A stretch of DNA of 54,398 nt from Planctomycetota bacterium (GTDB taxonomy: Bacteria > Planctomycetota > JAJSAM01 > JAJVHW01): contig JAJRVY010000102.1 in the NCBI GenBank assembly GCA_024277065.1, forward strand, positions 1-54,398, given 5' to 3'. Of the stretch, positions 10,501 to 16,629 are shown one piece after another. Within the stretch, counting starts at the first letter, position 1; each line of letters opens with the position of its first letter. A program made the position numbers and the translations under genes. The notes under the pieces are model-generated. The model searched no databases. It saw nothing but the letters and a program-made list of their open reading frames with translations, and had not been told where the DNA came from.

Positions 10501-10856
10501 GTGCCGTCCGGGCTGTAGCGCGGCTGCACGTCGTAGGCGAGTCCGCCCGAGAGCAACGTCGCCTCGCCTCCGGCGATCGGCACGGTCCAGATGTCACCGA
10601 GCAGGTCGAAGACGAGCTGCGTGCCGTCCGGATGCACATCGACGCTCATCCACGTCGCCTCGGTGGCGTCGAGCGCGAACTCTCGATACGGCCCGCCGGG
10701 GTCATCGACGTTCCAGTCGGGCGCCGCGGGGCGGCCGGCGCCGTCGCCGGCGTCGTCCCGGGAGCCGTCCGCGGACGGCTCCCCGCCTCGGGCGCTCCCG
10801 GCCGGGAGCGTGAGGAGTGCGGCGAGTGCAAGAAGAGAGGCTGCGCGAATGCTCAT
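7551..10856 (-). CDS. Secreted TolB-like beta-propeller fused to an amidohydrolase
   Basis: A 1101-aa exported protein with signal peptide MSIRAASLLALAALLTLPAGSA. Residues ~50-650 carry many PD40/TolB propeller blades, visible as repeated SPDGTAISFTSDRGG- and SPDGRYLYWSED-type strands. From about residue 670 comes an amidohydrolase-superfamily domain, beginning with the composite strand region VIEDGVVIVRGRRIEAVGKE and then the metal motif VMPGFVDVHAHSG. Later His/Asp candidates occur at TTIEHAIPV and QIGAHGQ, and a C-terminal adenine-deaminase-like end reads AGYLADLIVVDDAVLEDV. Propeller-amidohydrolases of this size are known in Bacteroidota and other bacteria; their substrates are mostly unknown. 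The C-terminal CVCGR tail is unusual. Confidence 0.9.
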   Translation of the reverse strand: MSIRAASLLALAALLTLPAGSARGGEPSADGSRDDAGDGAGRPAAPDWNVDDPGGPYREFALDATEATWMSVDVHPDGTQLVFDLLGDIWTVPIAGGEATLLSGGLAYDVQPRYSPDGTAISFTSDRGGGDNVWVMDADGARRRALTTESLRLLNNAVWHPSGDYVVAKKHFTSRRSLGAGEMWMYRLPADGESTAGEGLRLTERKNDQQDVGEPAISPDGRYLYWSEDMSGGKTFQYNKDPHGTIYVIRRLDMESGEIRDLIRRPGGAVRPEPSPDGASLAFVRRERNRSVLAVLDLASGEIRDVWDGLSHDQQETWAIFGPYPGFDWTPDGASIVIWAQGGLVRVDVASGAATPIPFRAAVRQRLLPLRRTPHSIAGDTFDVNVVRWPSVAPDGTVVFSALGHLYRRSGAGAPVRLTDAPELEFAPRLSRDGRTVVYVTWSDAAGGRVKTIGIDGGAGRTVVAIPGHYLSADLSADGAEVVYHRGAGDGFRGGQWAAEPGIYRIKVKDGAQPRFLRREGRKPRFSADGRRILLLSREGEKNALVGIDRIGSDRRVLATSEHARDFAVSPDGRWIAFEELWQTYVAPLPPQPRALELGPDAKGGPVRRLSYPGGTYLSWSADSSVVRWSLGPELFAATVADVMAAAPVQGEDAPRGVGATAQRVGFSVPADAPQTLFALRHGTVLPMDDLTVIEDGVVIVRGRRIEAVGKEGEVAIPDGAVDIDCRSRVVMPGFVDVHAHSGSPSGGVLPQQNWKLVAQLAFGVTTTHDPSNDTQGIYTESEMVGAGLRLGPRLLSTGTILYGAEGDAKAVINSLDDARQEIARTIAWGPRSVKSYNQPRREQRQQVMAAAGELGILVVPEGGSTLHYNMTHLLDGHTTIEHAIPVAPLYEPELRLFAESGTGYTPTLVVGYGGLMGENWWYAKTKVWQNERLARFVPRSVIDPAARRRVLATDDEDYNHFRLARTCADVERRGGHVQIGAHGQLQGLAAHWEIWMLVQGGMTPHEALRCATYEGARALCLERELGAVRAGYLADLIVVDDAVLEDVSASERITYVVANGRLYDARVMAQILPERRELPQGPPLDSVLGGADQAYCVCGR

Positions 10857-10897
10857 CCACGCAGCCTACCCAATTCGATCGAACAGGTCGCCGGAGG

Positions 10898-11089
10898 TTA
10901 CTTCTCCTCGAGCGCCTTCGTCGCGTCGTCCGCCGCGTCGTTCGCGGCGTCGCCCGCATCGTCGGCCTGATCGGCCGCGTGGTCCATGGCGTCGTCCAGC
11001 TTGTCGCCGGTGCTCTTCTCACCGCAACCGGTGAGTGCGAACAGTCCTGCTACGGCGAACAGCGCCGCGAATGTCATTCCCTTGCGCAT
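10898..11089 (-). CDS. Small helical lipoprotein
   Basis: A 63-aa protein. The track starts it 33 codons early; the real start MRKGMTFAALFAVAGL sits 7 bases behind AGGAGG. The lipobox is LTGC, giving a lipidated Cys. The mature ~40 residues are an Ala/Asp heptad-like repeat (DDAMDHAADQADDAGDAAND) predicted to form a single amphipathic, very acidic helix, similar in style to entericidin or YtxH-like small envelope proteins. It is likely membrane-tethered and structural or stress related, but no function can be assigned. It has its own leader with a hairpin at 11129-11147. Confidence 0.75.
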   Translation of the reverse strand: MRKGMTFAALFAVAGLFALTGCGEKSTGDKLDDAMDHAADQADDAGDAANDAADDATKALEEK

Positions 11090-11128
11090 CGATGAACCCT
11101 CCTGAACTGCAAACGTTCTGGGTGCCGT

Positions 11129-11147
11129 CCCGCCACCTTCTGGCGGG
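11129..11147. terminator. Candidate hairpin between bax-inhibitor and lipoprotein genes
   Basis: Perfect 7-bp stem CCCGCCA/TGGCGGG with a 5-base loop, located downstream of the minus-strand Bax-inhibitor gene and upstream of the small lipoprotein. No U-run follows on the minus strand, so if it terminates transcription it is not a canonical intrinsic terminator. It could instead be a leader structure of the lipoprotein mRNA. Confidence 0.3.
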
Positions 11148-11237
11148 CGACATCCTCCCAAGCACTCAATCCTAGCGCGCATGCGCACTGCGAACCGCGG
11201 TGTTTACGGCAAATTCGGCCCGGATCGTGCCTGACCG

Positions 11238-11951
11238 CTACCTGCTGCGGAGCTGCATGAGCAGGCGCAGGATGTAGAAGAACAGCAGCATCACGGAGGC
11301 GAAGAGTTCGACGGCCGCGCCGACGTACTGCCCGGTGCCGTAGGTGCGCAGGATCTTCGACGTGTCGTAGAGGATCGCGCCGCACGCGAACAGGATCATG
11401 GCGCCGCTGAACCAGATGCCGAGGTTCCAGCCGAAGATGACGCTGAAGATGACGCAGCCCATGGCGATGAGGCCGGCCACGGCGAGGATCGGACCGAGGA
11501 AGGAGAAGTCCTTCTTCGTGGGCATCACGAACGCGGTGAGGCCGCCGAAGGTGACGATCGTCAGCCCGGCGGCCTGCGGCAGGACGCCCGCGAACTCGGG
11601 GGCGGTCGCGGCGATCCAGAGGATCGGCGAGAAGAAGAACGCGTAGAGCCCCGCGTAGAGCACGAGCCCGAAGTACTGCACGGTGGTCGAGGCGGAGTGC
11701 GCCATGCGCGAGGCGAGCCAGCCCGCGATCATGAAGCCGCCGACGAAGAGGAACATCCCGAGCCGCCCGCCGCTGAACATCCCGAGCACCTGGGCGGCGA
11801 GCTGCGAGGTGACCATGAACCAGGCCATCGCGAGGAACAGGGAGACCGTGCCCGCGAGGTGCAGATACGTCTTGCGCAGGAATTCGAGCCGCGCATCCAG
11901 CGGCTCGTGCGCGACGGGGACCATCGTGCCGAATGCCTGCATCTGTCGCAT
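11238..11951 (-). CDS. Bax inhibitor-1 / YccA family membrane protein
   Basis: A 237-aa protein with about seven hydrophobic helices. The start MRQMQAFGTMVPV is preceded by GAGGCG; the long track ORF upstream is out of character (Arg/Ser-rich shadow). The BI-1 signature region is at the end: GAILYDTSKILRTYGTGQYVGAAVELFASVMLLFFYILRLL, including the conserved YDT..I segment. The family forms pH-sensitive calcium leak channels in some bacteria (BsYetJ) or interacts with FtsH (YccA). Here no neighbour hints at either. It is divergently arranged with the coiled-coil lipoprotein gene. Confidence 0.92.
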   Translation of the reverse strand: MRQMQAFGTMVPVAHEPLDARLEFLRKTYLHLAGTVSLFLAMAWFMVTSQLAAQVLGMFSGGRLGMFLFVGGFMIAGWLASRMAHSASTTVQYFGLVLYAGLYAFFFSPILWIAATAPEFAGVLPQAAGLTIVTFGGLTAFVMPTKKDFSFLGPILAVAGLIAMGCVIFSVIFGWNLGIWFSGAMILFACGAILYDTSKILRTYGTGQYVGAAVELFASVMLLFFYILRLLMQLRSR

Positions 11952-12207
11952 TTTCGCCTCCTCGTCCGTCGCGCGGACCCATCGACGACGTCGCCGAACA
12001 GCGGAACGGTACCGGGCAACCGCCCGCACGACATAGTTCGACGAGGCCGGAGCACCGAATGGGAAACGCCGCTCGGAGCCTGCCCCGCGCCGTTCGTCCC
12101 GCGCCCTGGCAATCCGTCCCTTGCCGCCGGATGTGCGCGGCGCCCCCTCTATGCTCGGCACCGGGGCGCCACATCGACGCCCGCCCGTCCCCGTGAAGGA
12201 GTCGCTC

Positions 12208-13020
12208 ATGTCCGCCCGCCCGCTCGTCCCCGCTCTCGCGCTCGCAGTCGCCGCCTCCGTCCTCGTGGCCGCCACGGCGCTGTCCGGCTGCTGCTCCGAC
12301 ACGACCACCGACGGCCCGGACCTCGGCGCCGAGCTCCGCGCCCTGCGCAAGTCGCTCGATGCCTCGCGCGATGCCACCGCGCGCCTCTCCACGGAGGTCC
12401 AGCGCCAGAATCGCCGACTCAACGACCTCTCGCGACGCGTCACCGAGAACGGCGAGCGGCGACGGATGGTGGGAACACCGTCCGCGCCCGCGGCGCCCGG
12501 CCACGAAGGCGAGGCGGCCGCGGCGGGCGTGGGGAGCGACGCGAGCGCGCCCACGAGCGAGATCGCGTCCGAGGTCGCGGCCGTGCTCGCCTCGGAGGAC
12601 GGCCGCAAGGTCGTGGCGGCCGCCGCGCGGGGCGCGATCGCCGAGCGCGCGTCGCGGGAGCGTGACGCCTTCGTAGCGTACTCGCTGTCCCGCTTCGCCG
12701 ACGAGGCGGGCCTCAGCGAGACCCAGAGCCGCGAGGTGCGCAAGGTGTGGGACGACGTCATGGCGGACGCGCGCAAGATGATGCGTGACGCGGCACCGAA
12801 GCCCGGGATGACACCGGAGGAGCGGGCGCAGAAGGTGCAGGAGATCAGCGCCGGCATGCGCGATCTCGGTACGCGCCGCCAGGAGGAGATGAGGTCGATC
12901 CTCGACGACACGCAGTGGGAACTCTACGAGAAGCGCCAGGAGGACATCGACGCCGGGCTCCACGGAGCCCCGCCGCGGGGTCGCACCGAGACCGGCTCCG
13001 GCGACGCGCCGCAGCGCTGA
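12208..13020 (+). CDS. Coiled-coil lipoprotein with Spy/LTXXQ-like C-terminus
   Basis: A 270-aa protein. The start at MSARPLVPALALAVAA follows GAAGGAG. The lipobox is LSGC and the mature protein begins Cys-Cys. Residues ~35-85 form a coiled coil (LRALRKSLDASRDATARLS). An Ala/Gly/Glu linker follows, then a helical C-terminus with AGLSETQSREVRKVWDD and ILDDTQWELYEKRQED. The paired 'Q' helices separated by ~70 residues resemble the LTxxQ motifs of Spy/CpxP-like periplasmic proteins. A chaperone or metal-sensing role is only inferred. It lies directly upstream of the LytS/LytTR pair on the same strand and could share a transcript. Confidence 0.75.
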   Translation: MSARPLVPALALAVAASVLVAATALSGCCSDTTTDGPDLGAELRALRKSLDASRDATARLSTEVQRQNRRLNDLSRRVTENGERRRMVGTPSAPAAPGHEGEAAAAGVGSDASAPTSEIASEVAAVLASEDGRKVVAAAARGAIAERASRERDAFVAYSLSRFADEAGLSETQSREVRKVWDDVMADARKMMRDAAPKPGMTPEERAQKVQEISAGMRDLGTRRQEEMRSILDDTQWELYEKRQEDIDAGLHGAPPRGRTETGSGDAPQR

Positions 13021-13078
13021 CGCGAGTCACGGGCGCATCCCGCTTGTGCCGCCGGCCCGGCGCCGCGAACCTCTGGTG

Positions 13079-14125
13079 ATGGAGCAGTCCGAAGCGCACG
13101 TGGAGAACGGGGGCGAGACCGCGCTGGCGGCGCTGCGTCCGCGCGTCTGGCTCTCGTCGCTCGGCGTGTGGGCTCTCGTGGCCGTTCTCGTGACGGCGAC
13201 CGTCGTCCACACGCACTCCCGAGCGGCGGACTTCGTCGCACTACTGAGCGCGGCGCTGCCCGCGTGGATCGCGTACGTGCTGCTGACGCCCCCCGTCATC
13301 GCCCTCGACGCCTGGCTCGCGAGCCACCCACGTCCGCAATGGGTGCGAGTCGGCGCGCTGATCCTCGGCGGCGCACTGTTCGTCACGCTGCTCCACCTGC
13401 TGTCGCGCGTCGTCGGCAGCAACGCGACGATGCCGTGGTCGTGGGTCGTGTACGCCGTGCTCGTCGTGCTGGCACGCAGCAGGCGGCGACGCCGGATGCT
13501 GCGCGCGCGCGAACTCCAGGCGGAGAGTCTGCGGCGCCAGCTCGCGGAGGCGCGCGTCGCGGCACTCCAGTCGCGGCTCCAGCCGCACTTCCTGTTCAAC
13601 ACGCTGCACGCCGTCTCCGCCACGCTCGAGGACGATCCCGGGAAGGCCCGGCGCATGCTCGTGCGGCTGAGTGACCTGCTGCGCTCGGTCCTGCGGCTCG
13701 ACGCGCCGGAGGTCTCGCTCGCGAGCGACATCGAGATCCTGCGCCCCTACGTCGAGCTGCAGTCGATCCGCTTCGGGGAGCGCTTGGACGTACGCATCGA
13801 CATCCCCGACGACCTGCGCTCGTACTCCGTACCGGCGTTGCTGCTCCAGCCACTCGTCGAGAACGCCGTGACGCACGGCATCGGTCCGCGGGCGGAGGGG
13901 GGCACGATCGTCGTGACGGCGCGCGAGGAGCACGGCGTGCTGGTCGCCTGCGTCAGCGACGACGGCGTGGGGCCGCCTGCGGACGGCGCGCGAGAGGGAA
14001 TCGGCCTCGGCAACCTGAGGGAACGCCTCGACACGCTCTACGGCCCGGCGGCGCGTCTCACGATCGCGCCCGCTGCGCCGCGCGGCACGCGCGTCGAGGT
14101 CCACATCCCGGAGCGCGCGCCATGA
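13079..14125 (+). CDS. LytS/YehU-type sensor histidine kinase
   Basis: A 348-aa protein from the ATG at 13079. A GTG at 13046 would add 11 residues; neither has a strong ribosome site. Four hydrophobic segments fill the first ~130 residues, with no recognisable periplasmic sensor. The His_kinase (PF06580) box follows: LQSRLQPHFLFNTLHAVSA with the phospho-accepting His. The ATPase part has LLLQPLVENAVTHGI (N-box) and EGIGLGNLRERLDTLYG (G-box). The stop overlaps the LytTR regulator start (ATGA), so the two form a dedicated two-component system. The signal is unknown. Confidence 0.92.
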   Translation: MEQSEAHVENGGETALAALRPRVWLSSLGVWALVAVLVTATVVHTHSRAADFVALLSAALPAWIAYVLLTPPVIALDAWLASHPRPQWVRVGALILGGALFVTLLHLLSRVVGSNATMPWSWVVYAVLVVLARSRRRRRMLRARELQAESLRRQLAEARVAALQSRLQPHFLFNTLHAVSATLEDDPGKARRMLVRLSDLLRSVLRLDAPEVSLASDIEILRPYVELQSIRFGERLDVRIDIPDDLRSYSVPALLLQPLVENAVTHGIGPRAEGGTIVVTAREEHGVLVACVSDDGVGPPADGAREGIGLGNLRERLDTLYGPAARLTIAPAAPRGTRVEVHIPERAP

Positions 14126-14877
14126 CGGCCATGGCGCGCGTGCTCCTCGTGGACGACGAGCGCCTGGCGCGCGACGAGGTCCGGCGACACCTCGGCCGGC
14201 ATGCCGGAATCGAGATCGTCGGCGAGGCCACGGACGGCGCGGCGGCGGTCGAGAGCATCGTGCTCCTGGCGCCCGACATCGTGTTCCTCGACATCGAGAT
14301 GCCGGAACTGGACGGCTTCGAGGTGCTCCAGGCGGTCCCGGACGACGAACGCCCGGTGGTGGTGTTCGTCACGGCCTACGACGAGTTCGCCCTGCGCGCG
14401 TTCGAGGCGCGCGCCGTGGACTACCTGCTGAAGCCATTCGACGAGGAGCGCTTCGACGCGGCCCTCGCCCGCGCTCTCGTCCACGTCCACGGCCGGGCCG
14501 CGGCGCTCGGCGAGCTCTTGACCGACGTCGCGCGCGCCGGCCACCGGCCGACGCGCATCGCGGCCCGCGCCGGGCGCCGTTTCCACCTTCTGGACGTCGC
14601 CGACATCGAGCGCCTCGAGGCGTCACGCAACTACGTCCTCGTGCACACCGCCGGCGGCGAGTACCTGACGCGCACGACGCTGACGTCGCTCGCGGAGCGG
14701 CTCGACCCGGGCGAGTTCCTGCGCATCCACCGCAGTCACGTCGTGCGCATCGAGTCCGTCGCAGCTCTCGATCGCGCGAGTTCCGGCGACCTCGATGTGC
14801 GCCTGCGCGACGGCACCACGCTGCCCGTCGCCCGCAGCAAGCGAAGCCAGGTGCTCGAACGGTTCCAGGCCCTCTGA
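14122..14877 (+). CDS. LytTR-type response regulator
   Basis: A 251-aa protein. The receiver domain occupies residues 1-120: VLLVDDE acidic pair, phospho-acceptor Asp57 in IVFLDIEMPELDGF, the Thr in VFVTAYDEFALRAFE, and the Lys in DYLLKPFDEERF. A LytTR DNA-binding domain follows from ~150: DIERLEASRNYVLVHTAGGEYLTR, FLRIHRSHVVRI, and the terminal LPVARSKRSQVLERF. It starts inside the kinase stop codon (ATGA overlap), implying coupled translation. LytTR regulators usually control surface or secreted-peptide genes. Whether it controls the NHLM export cluster 2 kb away is open. Confidence 0.95.
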   Translation: MTAMARVLLVDDERLARDEVRRHLGRHAGIEIVGEATDGAAAVESIVLLAPDIVFLDIEMPELDGFEVLQAVPDDERPVVVFVTAYDEFALRAFEARAVDYLLKPFDEERFDAALARALVHVHGRAAALGELLTDVARAGHRPTRIAARAGRRFHLLDVADIERLEASRNYVLVHTAGGEYLTRTTLTSLAERLDPGEFLRIHRSHVVRIESVAALDRASSGDLDVRLRDGTTLPVARSKRSQVLERFQAL

Positions 14878-14939
14878 GGTCCGCGATCGGGAAGGGACGT
14901 GGCAGACCACGGGGACCGCGAGTCTGCTCGCATCTTCCG

Positions 14940-14949
14940 CCCCCCCCCC
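14940..14949 (+). repeat. Poly-C tract (10 bases)
   Basis: Ten consecutive C residues in the leader between the LytTR regulator and the secreted repeat-protein gene at 15020. Tracts of this length are slippage-prone. It lies ~70 bases before the start codon, so a length change would alter promoter spacing rather than reading frame. Confidence 0.7.
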
Positions 14950-15019
14950 TCCGTGTGCGGCGCCCGGGCGTCGCAGCGAACGAGTACGCCCGCCATCCGT
15001 TAGCCCGGGAGGAGAGCCC

Positions 15020-15341
15020 GTGCGCCGCACTCTGACGATCTGTCTATTCGCGACCTGTCTCGTCGCCGCCGGTTCGGTGACCACCGCGCAGGTGCGCGCG
15101 GGCGGGTTCGAGCCGGTCGTCGTGCCCGACCGCAAGGGGCGTGACACGCTGTACGCATGGCTCAGTACGATCGGCTACCCCGACGGCGTCGGCACCGAGA
15201 CCGTCGTGCTGCGATCGCGGGCGAACGAACTGGCGTTCGTCGTGGGCGACAGCGACGAGAGCCTGGATCTGTTCTCCGTGGACGGCGCGGCTGTGACGAT
15301 CACGCGCGCCGACGCAGACGGTACACCCGAGCGCGCTGCGG
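15020..15341 (+). CDS. Secreted protein, N-terminal part of a frameshifted gene
   Basis: GTG start 6 bases after GGAGGAG. The product begins MRRTLTICLFATCLVAAGSVTTAQ, a Sec signal peptide. About 100 residues of plausible protein follow, ending ...DGAAVTITRADADGT. The frame then turns into Arg-rich shadow sequence while good coding continues one base over (next entry). The break lies between about 15312 and 15335 and is equivalent to one extra base. Together the two parts would make a ~513-aa secreted protein. The frame stays open to 15910, so automated callers may report a false long C-terminus. Confidence 0.6.
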
Positions 15342-16562
15342 GTGCAGCTCATCGCCGAACTCGGCGGCGCCGAGGACGACAGCGTCACCGACGTGCTGCG
15401 GGGCGAGTGCGCCGCGGACCGTCCGTTCGCCGTGCGGCAGATCGCCGCGCAGCGACTGCGTCCCCGCGACCCTCGGGCGGCCCGGCAGATCGTCCTGGAT
15501 CTCTGGCGCACGGACGCGGGGCCGATCGCCATCGACTATCCGGCCGCGCAGGCGGTGGTCGTGGAGCACCAGGATCGCGAGAGCGCGTGGAGTCGTCTGA
15601 TTCCGGATCTCGTCGCGACGGAGGCGTGGAGCGCAATCGCGATGGAACTGCCGCAGAAGACCCCGTGGACGCGCGTCCACGTGCTGCGACAGATCGCCAC
15701 CTCGGCACCTGCGCCACTCGCGGAGCGAGCCGTGGCGGAGATGCTGCTCGACGGCCTGCTCGACGGAAGCGAGCTGCCGGACGCCGTGGGCACGGGCGAC
15801 ATCGGGAACTGCCCGGACCCGCGCGTCTGCGACGTCATCGGCACAGCACTGGCCGGACGCGGCGACGCGGTCGCCACGCTCCGCTCGTTCCCCGCTCTCG
15901 CTGCGCGTGAAGACCGTGATATCGCCTTCGCTACGGCGCGCGCCGCCCTGCGCTCGGCGCTCGGGCAGGAGCCGCGCCCCACGCCCACCGCGTTCCGCGT
16001 CACGCCTCTCGCCGACGCCGACGTGGCGCCTCTCGCGCTTGCCTGCCGGACCGGCGATCTCGCTGCGCAGGATCGTGCAGAGGACGCGATCGCCGCCGCG
16101 GGCCTGCCCGCACTGCCGCCACTGCGGCGCGCGTTCGGGGCGCTCACGAGCGGCGTTCCGGGCCGGCGTGCGTTCGCGCGCGCACTGTCGCGGCTCGCCA
16201 CGACGGTGGGCCGCGTGATCGTGCGCCCGGACGTGGACGAACACGTCGCTGCGGCCGTCTTGCCTCTCGCTGACCGGCCACTGGACGTTCGCGCACTCGT
16301 CGCGTCGTTGCGGGCGCTGCTCGACGACGGCCGTGCTCTCACGCTCTTGGTGCATCGACCGGCGGACGGCACCGGCGTCACGATCGTGGTCGCGGCGCCC
16401 GCGACGTCCCAGCGCTACCGGCTGGAGATGAACGGTGCGCACGGCCGGTCATCCCACCGCAACTTGGATGAGGCTGCCTGGGACCGTGTGGAGGAGGAGC
16501 TGCGCGCAGCGGTCACGACGCCCCACGACACGGGCTGGGCGGTTCGCATTCGGCTGCGCTGA
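15342..16562 (+). CDS. Secreted HEAT-like repeat protein, C-terminal part of a frameshifted gene
   Basis: Continues the previous entry in the next frame; its true reading begins at about 15327 (PSALRVQLIAELGG). The ~400 residues are Ala/Leu/Arg-rich helical pairs (AELGGAEDDSVTDVLRGE, AVRQIAAQRLRPRDPRAARQ) in the style of HEAT/ARM repeats. A short alpha/beta ending follows (GVTIVVAAPATSQRYRLEM). Secreted HEAT-like proteins are frequent in planctomycetes; partners are unknown. The GTG at 15342 is only the first possible start codon in this frame, not a likely initiation site. Confidence 0.6.
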   Translation: MQLIAELGGAEDDSVTDVLRGECAADRPFAVRQIAAQRLRPRDPRAARQIVLDLWRTDAGPIAIDYPAAQAVVVEHQDRESAWSRLIPDLVATEAWSAIAMELPQKTPWTRVHVLRQIATSAPAPLAERAVAEMLLDGLLDGSELPDAVGTGDIGNCPDPRVCDVIGTALAGRGDAVATLRSFPALAAREDRDIAFATARAALRSALGQEPRPTPTAFRVTPLADADVAPLALACRTGDLAAQDRAEDAIAAAGLPALPPLRRAFGALTSGVPGRRAFARALSRLATTVGRVIVRPDVDEHVAAAVLPLADRPLDVRALVASLRALLDDGRALTLLVHRPADGTGVTIVVAAPATSQRYRLEMNGAHGRSSHRNLDEAAWDRVEEELRAAVTTPHDTGWAVRIRLR

Positions 16563-16629
16563 CGCCGGCTCGCGGAACCCTGTGCGCCTCCACTCACGGC
16601 GTTCCCCTGACGGCGCAGGCACGACCTTC

